Positions 7,947 to 15,941 of a DNA stretch of 41,331 nt are shown in pieces. Where the stretch lies: positions 1 through 41,331 of the forward strand of contig JBKJHW010000010.1 of the NCBI GenBank assembly GCA_046598935.1. Direction: 5' to 3'. Each line of letters starts with the position of its first letter. Positions within the stretch are counted from its first letter, which is position 1. The notes below the pieces were generated by a model. It saw only the letters and a list, made by a program, of their open reading frames with translations, searched no databases and was not told the origin of the DNA. The DNA is from SCUN01 sp046598935. GTDB taxonomy: Bacteria; Acidobacteriota; Vicinamibacteria; Vicinamibacterales; SCN-69-37. The position numbers and the translations under genes are program-made.

Positions 7947-8534
7947 TCATAGCGTTCCCCGGAGTCCCAACGCGTCCGCCTGCGGCCGCAGGAATTCGAT
8001 GACGTTGGCGATGTGTTCGTCGAGCGGCAGGCCGATTTCCTCGGCGCCCTTCGTCAGGTCCTCGCGCGGCACGGCCCGGGCAAAGGCCTTGTCTTTCATC
8101 CGCTTCTTCACCGACGGCGCCTCGAGGTCGAGAATGCTCCTCGACGGCCGGACGAGTGCCGCGGCCGTGACAAAGCCGGCCATCTCATCGCACGCGAAGA
8201 GCGTGCGTTCGAGCGCCGACTCGCGTGGCACCCCGGAGTAATCAGCGTGCGAGAGGATGGCGCGGGTCACCCATTCCGGGTATCCGAGGCCCTGCAGGAT
8301 CTCAACGCCGCGGTACGGATGGTTTTCACGATCCGGGTACTTCTCGTAATCGAAATCATGGACCAGCGCGACGAAGCCCCACTCGTCTTCCATGTCCCTG
8401 GTGGCGCCCGCGCGCCGCGCGTAGCCGCGCACCGCGGCTTCGACGCCAAGCAGATGCTTGCGCAGGCTCTCGCTCTGCACATGCTCGGTGACGAGCGCCC
8501 ACGCGCGCTCGCGGGACAGTAACGAATCAACCAT
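7947..8534 (-). CDS. HD-domain metal-dependent phosphohydrolase
   Basis: Cytoplasmic protein of 195 residues with the metal-binding signature of the HD superfamily: a first histidine in the helix RKHLLGVEAAVRGYAR, the HD pair in VALVHDFDYEKYPDRENHP, a further His in HPYRGVEIL and ILSHADYSG with a last Asp. This HDFDYEKYP form belongs to a widespread but uncharacterised subfamily; the substrate is unknown, probably a nucleotide or other phosphate ester. The ATG at 8534 was preferred to one at 8579 because the latter lies within the preceding gene. It begins 13 bases behind that gene and 31 bases before the first ABC ATPase. Confidence 0.85.
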   Translation of the reverse strand: MVDSLLSRERAWALVTEHVQSESLRKHLLGVEAAVRGYARRAGATRDMEDEWGFVALVHDFDYEKYPDRENHPYRGVEILQGLGYPEWVTRAILSHADYSGVPRESALERTLFACDEMAGFVTAAALVRPSRSILDLEAPSVKKRMKDKAFARAVPREDLTKGAEEIGLPLDEHIANVIEFLRPQADALGLRGTL

Positions 8535-8547
8535 CGTCAGCCGGCGC

Positions 8548-9354
8548 TCAGCGGATCGCCGGCACCTGATCGCCGCCACCAGGGGGCGGAATCTCTTTGT
8601 AGTCTTTCGGAATCTCGAAAAGGTCCGCAGCGGCGGCTTCGGTCTTGATGTCCTTGGCCTGCATGGTCATCTCGATGCCGAACATCGACAGCACGGTTTT
8701 CACCGGCAGCCGCCCGTCACCGGCCAGCTTTTTCAATTCCGGCAGCTGATCGAAGCCGAACTGCTTCATCAGGCTCGTCGAGGCGGAGCCCGCAGCCGAC
8801 GGCAACTTGACCGAATCCGAAAGCCACATATCGACGGCCATGGTGAGTTCCGTCGGCATTCCGGGCGGCAGCCGGCTCGGGTCAATGCCGGGAATCGCCA
8901 TCGCCATGCTCAGCGTGATCCGCTCGCACTTCATCCCGTCAATCGTCTCGAACACGCCGGCCTTGCCGAGCGTGACCTTCGGGCTCATTTGCGCCAGCAT
9001 GCCGGCCATTTCGGCCGGCATCTGCGGCATCTTGTAATACGTCTTCGCGGCGGCGTCGAGCACGTACTGGGTGCCGTCGGGCTTGACGAGCATCACCGTG
9101 CCGGCCTTCATGCCGCCGAATTCCTGTTTCTGCTCGGATCGCATGCCCTTTTCACCGGCGATGACGATCTGATCCACGCCGCCAGGCGGGAACATCTGCG
9201 AGAGCATGCCGCCGACCATCGCCGACATGGGATCGCCTGAGGCGTTGGCGACGGCCTTGGCTTCCATGTGCATCGTGTACTTCAGTTCGGCGGCACTCAG
9301 CGGGGCGACCAACGCAATCACGGCGACCAGCGCGAGGACCAGCTTCTTCGTCAT
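8548..9354 (-). CDS. Secreted DUF4412-like protein
   Basis: A 268-residue exported protein. Residues 1-22 are a signal peptide (KK, then LVLALVAVIALVAPLSAA). The mature part has the alternation seen in DUF4412 proteins: an early strand LKYTMHMEAKAV, then DQIVIAGEKGMRSEQ, GTVMLVKPDGTQYVLDAAAKTYYKMP and later GMKCERITLSMAM and MWLSDSVKLP. Such proteins are thought to bind in the envelope but have no known activity. It is Met-rich (MSAMVGGMLSQMFPPGG), which may reflect exposure to metals or a hydrophobic partner; that is a guess. The start at 9354 gives a clean signal peptide; an in-frame start at 9432 would put it inside the large inverted repeat upstream. Confidence 0.8.
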   Translation of the reverse strand: MTKKLVLALVAVIALVAPLSAAELKYTMHMEAKAVANASGDPMSAMVGGMLSQMFPPGGVDQIVIAGEKGMRSEQKQEFGGMKAGTVMLVKPDGTQYVLDAAAKTYYKMPQMPAEMAGMLAQMSPKVTLGKAGVFETIDGMKCERITLSMAMAIPGIDPSRLPPGMPTELTMAVDMWLSDSVKLPSAAGSASTSLMKQFGFDQLPELKKLAGDGRLPVKTVLSMFGIEMTMQAKDIKTEAAAADLFEIPKDYKEIPPPGGGDQVPAIR

Positions 9355-9370
9355 GGGCAGATCATAACTC

Positions 9371-9485
9371 CATCGGGTTATCTCGCTATTGGTCATTGAA
9401 GGATCGGCTATCGGCCATCGCGATATCGCCATGCGCGATAGCCACTAGGAGATCCTTCAATGATCAATAGCCCGTTAACCCGATG
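9371..9485. repeat. 115-bp imperfect palindrome with 35-base arms
   Basis: Arms 9371-9405 and 9451-9485 are complementary at about 30 of 35 positions (both begin, read inward, with CATCGGGTTA and end with CATTGAAGGATC), and within them an inner pair GGCTATCG (9406-9413) and CGATAGCC (9436-9443) matches perfectly. It fills the gap between the tsaD stop and the start of the secreted-protein gene at 9354. There is no T-run, so it is not a standard terminator. Confidence 0.85.
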
Positions 9486-9488
9486 ACG

Positions 9489-10514
9489 TCAGCGCAAGAT
9501 CGAAAGATTTGCCGACGCGTTGAACTCGAGCCCGGAGGCGCCTCGCAACTCGAGCCTCCTCAGGCCCGCCGCCGCGATCATCGCGGCATTGTCGGTCGAC
9601 AACGACACCGCCGGCGCAAAGACCGGCAGGCCCTCGCGCCGACCGCGCGCGGCCGCGTCGGCGCGCAGCCGGCGGTTCGCAGACACGCCCCCAGCGATGC
9701 CCACGCTCCTGGCGCCGAGCCGCGACGCGACGTCGAACAGCCGGTCGACGAGCATCGTCACGACGACGCGCTGGAAGCTGGCGCAGAAGTCGGCCAGGTT
9801 GCCTGGGCCGTGCTGCTCGATATGGCGAATGGACGCAGTCTTCAATCCGGAAAAACTGAATTCCGCCATGCGCTTCACGTCGTCCGGGAAACGCCCGTCG
9901 CGCACATCGGCCACCGCGTCGTCGCGGCCCTCGGCGGCGAGCCGGTCAATGACCGGGCCGCCCGGATACCCGAGGCCCAGCAGCCGCGCGACTTTGTCGT
10001 ACGCCTCGCCGGCCGCGTCATCGCGCGTCTGGCCGACAAGCTGATAGCTCCCGCGTTCGGGGACGAAGTACAGGCTCGTGTGGCCGCCAGAGACGACGAG
10101 AATTACCGCGGGTAACGGCAGCTCGCCGTGCTCGAGAGTCAACGACTCGATGTGGCCGGCGAGATGATGCACGCCGACGATCGGAATACCGCGAGCGGAT
10201 GCGAGCGATTTTCCGAAGCACACGCCCACGAGGAGCGAGCCGACGAGGCCGGGGCCTTCAGTCACGGCAATCGCGTCAATATTGTGCAAACCTGAACCGG
10301 CCTGGCCCAACGCGGCCTCGACGACGCCACAAATGTCAGCGACGTGCTGGCGCGACGCGATCTCCGGCACGATGCCGCCCCACTCGCGGTGGATCTCCGT
10401 TTGCGACGACACCACATTCGACAGCACGGCCCACGGCCGCGCGGGATCGCCGGTCGTGGTCACCACCGCTGCGGCGGTTTCGTCACAGGACGTTTCGATG
10501 CCGAGGACGCGCAT
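9489..10514 (-). CDS. tsaD: tRNA threonylcarbamoyladenosine synthase subunit TsaD
   Basis: Cytoplasmic ASKHA-fold enzyme that, with TsaB and TsaE, moves the threonylcarbamoyl group to A37 of ANN-decoding tRNAs. All hallmarks are present: LGIETSCDETAAAVV at the N-terminus, the metal-binding histidines in HHLAGHIES, the nucleotide loop VVSGGHTSLYF, LGYPGGPVIDRLA, FSFSGLKTA and AGGVSANRRLR. Length is 341 residues, normal for the family. The start is the ATG at 10514 because the family begins MxxLGIETSCD; an upstream start at 10544 overlaps mtnA and adds ten unconserved residues. It is the last gene of the nucleoside-salvage operon, 26 bases behind mtnA, an unusual place for this gene. Confidence 0.97.
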   Translation of the reverse strand: MRVLGIETSCDETAAAVVTTTGDPARPWAVLSNVVSSQTEIHREWGGIVPEIASRQHVADICGVVEAALGQAGSGLHNIDAIAVTEGPGLVGSLLVGVCFGKSLASARGIPIVGVHHLAGHIESLTLEHGELPLPAVILVVSGGHTSLYFVPERGSYQLVGQTRDDAAGEAYDKVARLLGLGYPGGPVIDRLAAEGRDDAVADVRDGRFPDDVKRMAEFSFSGLKTASIRHIEQHGPGNLADFCASFQRVVVTMLVDRLFDVASRLGARSVGIAGGVSANRRLRADAAARGRREGLPVFAPAVSLSTDNAAMIAAAGLRRLELRGASGLEFNASANLSILR

Positions 10515-10540
10515 AGCTTCTGACTGATCTCCTCGGCCGA

Positions 10541-11581
10541 TCACGCGAACAGGGCGCGGAGCGACTCGTCGAACGGCGCGCGGCAGATGCCGCGTTCGGT
10601 GATGATGCCGGTGAGCAGCGCGTGCGGCGTCACGTCGAACGCCGGGTTCCAGACGAACGCCGCGTCGGGCGCGACCTGCGTCGAACCGACATGCGTCACT
10701 TCGCGCCGGTTGCGTTCCTCGATCGGGATGCCCGCGCCATCGGCGGTATTCATATCGATCGTCGAGAGCGGCGCCGCGACGTAGAACGGCACGCCGTGGG
10801 CCCTGGCCATCATCGCCACGGTGTAGGTGCCGATCTTGTTGGCGAAGTCTCCGTTAGCGGCGATGCGATCCGCGCCGACAACGACGAAATCGATCTTGCC
10901 GTCGCGCATCAGCGGGCCCGCCATGCTTTCCGTGATCACGGTGGTCGGAATGTTGTCGCGCACGAGCTCCCATGCCGTGAGTCGGGCGCCCTGCAGAAAC
11001 GGGCGCGTCTCGTCGGCGAACACCATCTGTACCTTACCGCGCTCTGCGGCGGCGCGTATCACGCCGAGCGCCGTGCCGTAGCCTGCGGTCGCAAGCGCGC
11101 CGGCGTTGCAGTGCGTGAGGATGCGCGCGTTATCCGGGACAACTTCCGCACCGAACCGGCCCATCGCCTGACAGCTTGCGACGTCATCGTCGTGAATCTG
11201 CTGCGCGACGCCGTTGAGCCGCGTCTTCAACTCGCTCACCGATTCGCCGGCCTGGATGCCCGTCGAAAAGGCCCGCTTCATCTTGTCGATCGCCCAGAAC
11301 AGATTGACCGCTGTGGGCCGCGTTGCGGCCATCAGGTCGCAGAGTTTCGTGAACTCAACGGCAAACTGGCGCGTGCCGTCCGCCTTGGACGTCTCCATGC
11401 CGAGCGCGATGCCGTATGCGGCGGCCACGCCGATCGCCGGCGCGCCGCGAATCACCATCGTTTTGATCGCCTTTGCCACGTCGTTCGCGGTCTTGCACTG
11501 CACGTAGATTTCCTGCGCCGGCAACTTGCGCTGGTCGATCATGATCACCAGGTCCTGCTGGCGCTCGATAGTCGGGAGCAT
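10541..11581 (-). CDS. mtnA: 5-methylthioribose-1-phosphate isomerase MtnA
   Basis: Converts 5-methylthioribose-1-phosphate to 5-methylthioribulose-1-phosphate in methionine salvage. The family signatures are clear: VMIDQRKLPAQEIYV near the N-terminus, MVIRGAPAIGVAAAYG, the catalytic cysteine in ILTHCNAGALATAGYGTALG and the catalytic aspartate in VVVGADRIAANGDFANKIGTY. Length (346) is typical. No other methionine-salvage gene lies nearby; its place between cytidine deaminase and tsaD suggests that it handles the ribose-phosphate made when a nucleoside phosphorylase splits methylthioadenosine, a role that the phosphorylase at 12033 could fill only if it accepts that substrate (inference). Confidence 0.96.
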   Translation of the reverse strand: MLPTIERQQDLVIMIDQRKLPAQEIYVQCKTANDVAKAIKTMVIRGAPAIGVAAAYGIALGMETSKADGTRQFAVEFTKLCDLMAATRPTAVNLFWAIDKMKRAFSTGIQAGESVSELKTRLNGVAQQIHDDDVASCQAMGRFGAEVVPDNARILTHCNAGALATAGYGTALGVIRAAAERGKVQMVFADETRPFLQGARLTAWELVRDNIPTTVITESMAGPLMRDGKIDFVVVGADRIAANGDFANKIGTYTVAMMARAHGVPFYVAAPLSTIDMNTADGAGIPIEERNRREVTHVGSTQVAPDAAFVWNPAFDVTPHALLTGIITERGICRAPFDESLRALFA

Positions 11582-11587
11582 TCGTAA

Positions 11588-12004
11588 TTATTTCAGCAAG
11601 CGGCCGTCGAACGGGAGCGGCAGGAGTTCGGCAAGGCCGAGCGTCTTGGTTGTCCGGCTCATGTTCGCCATCACGACGGGAATGTCGTGACAATACTCCC
11701 AGAGCAACTGACGGCACGGTCCGCACGGCGGCGTCGGGTCGTCGGGCGATGCCACGACGGCAATCATCGCGAAGTGGTCCTCGGGCTCGCCTTCGGACAG
11801 CGCCTTGAGGAGCGCCGTACGCTCGGCGCACACGGTCAGCCCATACGTCGCGTTCTCGACGTTGCAGCCGGTGTAAATCTTTCCGTCCCTGGTGAGAAGC
11901 GCCGCGCCGACTTTGAAGTTCGACTGACCCGCGCGCGCGTGGTTGCGCGCCTTGCGGGCGGCGTCAACCAGCTCTGCGACGGCCTCCGGACTGACTTCGG
12001 TCAC
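11588..12004 (-). CDS. cdd: Cytidine deaminase
   Basis: Zinc enzyme of 138 residues that deaminates cytidine and deoxycytidine to uridine and deoxyuridine. The substrate loop FKVGAALLTRDGKIYTGCNVENATYG, the CAE motif with the proton-shuttling Glu (TVCAERTALL) and the zinc pair PCGPCRQLLWEY are intact; three Cys ligands indicate the small homotetrameric type. The start is a GTG at 12004, with GGAG five bases upstream; both lie in the second copy of a 21-base duplication of the punA 3' end. It sits between punA and mtnA in the salvage operon and would feed uridine to the phosphorylase at 14141. Confidence 0.96.
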   Translation of the reverse strand: MTEVSPEAVAELVDAARKARNHARAGQSNFKVGAALLTRDGKIYTGCNVENATYGLTVCAERTALLKALSEGEPEDHFAMIAVVASPDDPTPPCGPCRQLLWEYCHDIPVVMANMSRTTKTLGLAELLPLPFDGRLLK

Positions 12005-12050
12005 AGCCGCTCCACGATTTTCTGTTTCGCGGTCACAGCCGCTCCACGAT
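11998..12050. repeat. 21-bp direct repeat joining punA end and cdd start
   Basis: Positions 11998-12018 and 12030-12050 are identical over 21 bases, 32 bases apart. The copy at 12030-12050 is the punA 3' end with its stop codon; the copy at 11998-12018 provides the ribosome-binding site and the GTG start of cdd. A tandem duplication of the punA tail is the simplest explanation. Confidence 0.85.
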
Positions 12051-12854
12051 GCCCTGAAGCAACGCGATGAACTGCCCTTTCACGCGCTGCGCCGTTTCCA
12101 TGACTTCGTCGTGATGGAGCGGCTGCGGCAGCACGCCGGCGGCCATGTTCGTGATGCAGGAGACGCCGAGCACTTCCATCTTCATGTGACGCGCGACGAT
12201 GGCCTCGGGCGCCGTCGACATGCCGACGGCGTCGGCGCCCCATGCGCGGAATGCGCGGATCTCCGCGGGCGTCTCGTAGCTCGGGCCGTGGACGGCAACA
12301 TAAACGCCGTGCTCGATCGGCAGCGGAATCGCCTTCGCGCTTTCTTCGGCGATCGCGCGCAGCCGTTTCGAGTAGATCTCGGTCATGTCGGGGAACCGGA
12401 AACCAAAGCGATCGTCGTTCGGGCCGACCAGCGGGTTGGACCCGAGGAAGTTGATGTGATCGTCGATCACCATCAACGCGCCCTGCCCGAACTTTGTATT
12501 GATCCCGCCGGCGGCGTTGGTGAGGATGAGCACTTTCACGCCGAGCTTCCACAGCACGCGGGTTGCGAACGTCACGGTCAGCAGGTCGTGGCCCTCGTAA
12601 AAATGCACGCGGCCCGCCAGCACCAGAATGCGCTTCCTTCGCGATGCGCCGACGACAAGCTGGCCGGCGTGCCCCATGACGTTCGAGGCGGGCCAATGCG
12701 GGATGTCTTCGTAACGGAAGGCCGTCGAATCCGCGAGGCTGCTCGCGAAGTCACCGAGGCCGGAGCCCAGCACGATCGCTGTCTCCGGCACCTCGCCAAT
12801 CCGCGCGCGCAGAAATTCGGCAGCCTGCGTCACCTTGTCAAAATAGTTCGTCAT
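12033..12854 (-). CDS. punA: Purine nucleoside phosphorylase (trimeric, PNP-I type)
   Basis: Splits purine nucleosides with phosphate to the base and ribose-1-phosphate. Residues show the PNP/MTAP family: IVLGSGLGDFASSL, the phosphate-binding region in MGHAGQLVVG and GRVHFYEGH, LILTNAAGGIN, the YVAVHGPSYETPAEIRAFR segment, GADAVGMSTAPEAIVAR and the purine-binding Asn in CITNMAAG. Length of 273 matches the 6-oxopurine-preferring trimeric enzymes rather than the DeoD hexamers; the Asn is the residue linked with hypoxanthine/guanine preference. It follows the nucleoside transporter by 42 bases filled with an eight-base tandem repeat, and precedes cdd. Confidence 0.95.
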   Translation of the reverse strand: MTNYFDKVTQAAEFLRARIGEVPETAIVLGSGLGDFASSLADSTAFRYEDIPHWPASNVMGHAGQLVVGASRRKRILVLAGRVHFYEGHDLLTVTFATRVLWKLGVKVLILTNAAGGINTKFGQGALMVIDDHINFLGSNPLVGPNDDRFGFRFPDMTEIYSKRLRAIAEESAKAIPLPIEHGVYVAVHGPSYETPAEIRAFRAWGADAVGMSTAPEAIVARHMKMEVLGVSCITNMAAGVLPQPLHHDEVMETAQRVKGQFIALLQGIVERL

Positions 12855-12864
12855 CGCATCATTT

Positions 12865-12896
12865 CCTGTGACCCCGTGAACCCGTGAACCCGCGAA
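12865..12896. repeat. Four tandem 8-bp units in the CNT-punA gap
   Basis: Read on the reverse strand directly after the transporter stop codon: TTCGCGGG, TTCACGGG, TTCACGGG, GTCACAGG, four contiguous units. The last supplies the AGG of the punA ribosome-binding region, so copy number would alter the spacing of the coupled genes. Confidence 0.8.
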
Positions 12897-14144
12897 TCAC
12901 ATCAAGAGCGCGACGATGATCGCGGTGACGAAGTTGGCCATGGTGCCGGCCAGCATCGCGCGAAAACCGAGCTTCGCCAGGTCGTGGCGGCGTTCCGGCA
13001 CGAGCGCACCGATGCCGCCGATCTGGATGCCGATCGACGCGAAGTTCGCAAACCCGCACAACGCGAAGGTCGCGATCGTGAACGACCGCGGGTCGAGCGT
13101 GCCCTGCATCCCGCCGAGGCTGGCGAACGCGATGAACTCGTTCAGCACCATACGCGTGCCGAGCAGGTTGCCGACCGCTGCCGCGTCGCGCCACGGCACG
13201 CCGAGGCTCCACGCCACAGGCGAAAACACCCAGCCGAGGATCTGCTGCATGCTGAGGCCGACGAGGCCAAGAAGCGCGTTGAGCAACGCCACGAGCGACA
13301 CGAACGAGATCAGCATGGCCAGCACGTTGATCGCCAGGTGCAGGCCTTCGGCGGTACCCCGCCCGGCCGCATCGAAGACATTGACGTCGATCTTTTCGTT
13401 CTTGAGCACAACGGATCCCTGTGTCTCTGGAACCGCCGTTTCCGGCACGAACATCTTCGCCATCATCAGCGTGCCGGGCGCGGTCATGATCACCGCCGTC
13501 AGCAGATGCTCGGCCTGAATGCCGAACGCGATGTACGCCGCCATGATGCCGCCGGAAATGTGCGCCATGCCGGCGGTCATGACGGTCATCAACTCGGACT
13601 GCGTCATCTTCGCCAGGTACGGCCTGATCGTGAGCGGCGCCTCGGTCTGCCCCATGAAGATGCTGGCGGCGACGTTCAGCGACTCGGCGCCGCTCGCGCC
13701 CATCACGCGGTTCATGACGACGGCGAACAGGCGCACGATGAGCTGCATGATGCCGAAGTAGTAGAGGACGGCAAAGAGCGCCGCAATAAAGATGATCGTC
13801 GGCAGAATCTGGAACGCGAAGAGCACCGCGTACTGCGCGCCCTCCGGTCCGAAGACGCGCGTCATCGCGTCGCCCCACACTGTCCGGTCGCCGAGCGGAC
13901 CGAACACAAACGACGACCCGACAGTCGAGAAGCTGAGCAGTCGTTGAATCTTGGCGCCCATCCAGGCGAACGCGTCTTGCCCCGCGCCGGTTTTCAGCAC
14001 GATGAGCGCGAACAGGAACTGAAGGCCGAGCCCCCACGCGATCGTCTTCAGCCGGATGGCCTTGCGGTTGGTGGACAGCGCATAGGCCACGCCGAGGATC
14101 AGCACGAGCCCAACAAGCGGTTGCAATCTGGCGAGCAGAATCAA
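12897..14144 (-). CDS. nupC: Concentrative nucleoside transporter (CNT/NupC family)
   Basis: Inner-membrane symporter of 415 residues that brings nucleosides in with H+ or Na+. It has the expected set of hydrophobic helices and the conserved CNT motifs: GQTEAPLTIRPYL with the substrate-binding Gln-Thr-Glu, MTAGMAHISGGIMAAYIAFG, and RMVLNEFIAFASLG with the second Asn-Glu pair. Its ATG overlaps the stop of the phosphorylase gene before it (ATGA at 14141-14144), so import and phosphorolysis are coupled. The ion used cannot be decided by eye. The gene symbol is by family; nucleoside specificity is unknown. Confidence 0.94.
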   Translation of the reverse strand: MILLARLQPLVGLVLILGVAYALSTNRKAIRLKTIAWGLGLQFLFALIVLKTGAGQDAFAWMGAKIQRLLSFSTVGSSFVFGPLGDRTVWGDAMTRVFGPEGAQYAVLFAFQILPTIIFIAALFAVLYYFGIMQLIVRLFAVVMNRVMGASGAESLNVAASIFMGQTEAPLTIRPYLAKMTQSELMTVMTAGMAHISGGIMAAYIAFGIQAEHLLTAVIMTAPGTLMMAKMFVPETAVPETQGSVVLKNEKIDVNVFDAAGRGTAEGLHLAINVLAMLISFVSLVALLNALLGLVGLSMQQILGWVFSPVAWSLGVPWRDAAAVGNLLGTRMVLNEFIAFASLGGMQGTLDPRSFTIATFALCGFANFASIGIQIGGIGALVPERRHDLAKLGFRAMLAGTMANFVTAIIVALLM

Positions 14145-15460
14145 CGACGGCCTCCTATCACTTCGCGAATGAGCGGTTGGGGCGCGAGCGGGGCATCCGC
14201 GACGCGAATCGCGCTCTCGAGTAAACGCCGCGCGCCATCCCAGCGCGCCGCATCGTTATACATCACTGTCAGGACCGGATCGCCGTGTTTCACTCCGTCG
14301 CCCATAGCCGCGTTGACCTGGATGCTGACGCCGTGATCGATCGCGCTGTCAACGCGCTCGCGCCCGGCGCCGAGCGATACGCCTGCGCGGCCGATCGACT
14401 CGGCGTCGAGACCGGTGATGAACCCGTCGGACGGCGCGGCGATGACCGCGCGCGTCTTCGCCCTTGGCAAACGCGCGTAATCGTCGATCACGCGCGGATC
14501 GCCGCCCTGCTCTTCGATGATGCCGCGGAACGCTTCAACACCGGCGCCCGAGGATAGCGCCTTCCGCACACGCGCCTCCGCGTCGGCATCGTCTGTTGTC
14601 AGCCCGGCAAGGACGAGCATTCGCGCCGCAAGCCGCACGGACAATCCTTCGAGATCAGCTGGGCCATTCCCCTTCAACGTCTCGATCGACTCGATGACTT
14701 CGTTGGCGTTGCCGATCTCGCGGCCGAGCGGCGTGTCCATCGACGTCAGGAGCGCTTCGGTGCGAACGCCGTTCTTCTCCGCAATCCCGACAAGCCACGT
14801 CGCAAGCTCGCGCGCGTCTTCGTCGGTTTTCATGAACGCGCCCTTGCCGACTTTCACGTCCATCACAAGCGCGCCGATGCCTTCGGCGATCTTTTTGCTG
14901 AGAATCGACGCACAGATGAGCGGCCGGCTCTCGACCGTGCCCGTCACGTCGCGCAACGCGTACAGCTTCTTGTCGGCCGGCGCGATCTCGCTCGTCTGGC
15001 CGATCATCGCGCAACCGCGCCGGTCGAGCGCGCGCCGCATTTCCGGCAGCGAAAGACCTGTGCGAAATCCAGGAATGGCTTCGAGCTTGTCGAGCGTGCC
15101 GCCAGTGTGGCCGAGCCCGCGGCCGGACATCATCGGCACGATCACGCCGCAGGCGGCCGCGAGCGGCGCCAGAATCAGCGACGTCTTGTCGCCGACGCCC
15201 CCCGTGGAATGTTTATCGACCGGCACCGTGCCGTTCGGCGCTTTTTCAAGCTCGACACGCTGGCCGGACTTCACCATCGCGTCGGTCAGCGCAGCGGCCT
15301 CGTCCAGGGTCATGCCCTTGAGGACGATGGCCATCAGGAGGGCCGAGACCTGGTAATCCGCCCAGCTCCCGTCGGTCGCCCCGGCCACAAAACTGCGAAT
15401 CTCGTCGGGCGCGAGCGTGCCGCCGTCGCGTTTGCGCCGAATGATGTCCACCGCGCTCAT
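14141..15460 (-). CDS. deoA: Thymidine/pyrimidine-nucleoside phosphorylase
   Basis: Homodimeric enzyme that releases the base and (deoxy)ribose-1-phosphate from pyrimidine nucleosides. Motifs: the phosphate loop KHSTGGVGDKTSL, SGRGLGHTGGTLDKLEAIPG, SRPLICASILSKKIAEG with the catalytic Arg/Ser/Lys, and VKVGKGAFMK. Length (439) and the C-terminal barrel-sandwich domain (SIGRAGVSLGAGR, HGVSIQVNAAMGDGVKHGDPV) are normal. Eye inspection does not separate thymidine phosphorylase from the broader Pdp form. It is the first gene of the nucleoside operon; its start at 15460 is only 24 bases from the divergent gene at 15485, so the promoters of both must overlap the coding ends. Confidence 0.95.
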   Translation of the reverse strand: MSAVDIIRRKRDGGTLAPDEIRSFVAGATDGSWADYQVSALLMAIVLKGMTLDEAAALTDAMVKSGQRVELEKAPNGTVPVDKHSTGGVGDKTSLILAPLAAACGVIVPMMSGRGLGHTGGTLDKLEAIPGFRTGLSLPEMRRALDRRGCAMIGQTSEIAPADKKLYALRDVTGTVESRPLICASILSKKIAEGIGALVMDVKVGKGAFMKTDEDARELATWLVGIAEKNGVRTEALLTSMDTPLGREIGNANEVIESIETLKGNGPADLEGLSVRLAARMLVLAGLTTDDADAEARVRKALSSGAGVEAFRGIIEEQGGDPRVIDDYARLPRAKTRAVIAAPSDGFITGLDAESIGRAGVSLGAGRERVDSAIDHGVSIQVNAAMGDGVKHGDPVLTVMYNDAARWDGARRLLESAIRVADAPLAPQPLIREVIGGRR

Positions 15461-15484
15461 GCGGGGCCAAGTATATTGGAATCC

Positions 15485-15934
15485 GTGACCGACGCCGCCC
15501 GCACCCTGCTCGTAGCCTGCGCCCTGTCGGCCGCCGCCGCCACGATGTTCGTCCTGCGGCTCCGGCGCATGGACCCGGATTCGCCCGAACGCCGCATCGG
15601 CGAGCTGCGCGCGTCAAACGCCGCGACGCTCGTCCTCGCGGCCACGGGCGCCGCGACGATCGGCTTCAGCGTCGCGAATGCCGCCGCGGCCACGGCAGCG
15701 CTCGAAATGGCGCTGGCGTTCCTCTTCGTCGGCACCGCCGGGTGGATGTTCTTCCGCGAGCCGCGCGAAGCGCTGCTCATCGCAGCCGTTGCGCTCCTCG
15801 CCCACGCGGCGCTCGACCTCGCCCACCGCCCGGGCGGGCTCTCGACCGAGCTCTTTCCCCGTTGGTACTCGATCGGCTGCGCGACATACGACGGCTACAT
15901 CGCCGCGATATGCTTCCTCGCGCGACGGCGGTGA
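15485..15934 (+). CDS. Small integral membrane protein of unknown function
   Basis: 149 residues from a GTG at 15485. I see four hydrophobic helices: TLLVACALSAAAATMFVL, AATLVLAATGAATIGFSVA, ALEMALAFLFVGTAGWMFF and ALLIAAVALLAHAALDLA, with an Arg-rich cytoplasmic-looking loop (RLRRMDPDSPERR) after the first. The C-terminal part YSIGCATYDGYIAAICFLARRR includes a weak fifth segment. No family is recognised. The frame continues open upstream through the divergent phosphorylase gene, but that part is antisense. It ends eight bases before the phosphatase gene and should be co-transcribed with it. Confidence 0.72.
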   Translation: MTDAARTLLVACALSAAAATMFVLRLRRMDPDSPERRIGELRASNAATLVLAATGAATIGFSVANAAAATAALEMALAFLFVGTAGWMFFREPREALLIAAVALLAHAALDLAHRPGGLSTELFPRWYSIGCATYDGYIAAICFLARRR

Positions 15935-15941
15935 GGCGATC

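Noticed and set aside
12984..14336. 450-codon forward frame across the nucleoside transporter
   Set aside because: Antisense shadow, Arg/His/Asp-rich, against a clearly conserved CNT gene.
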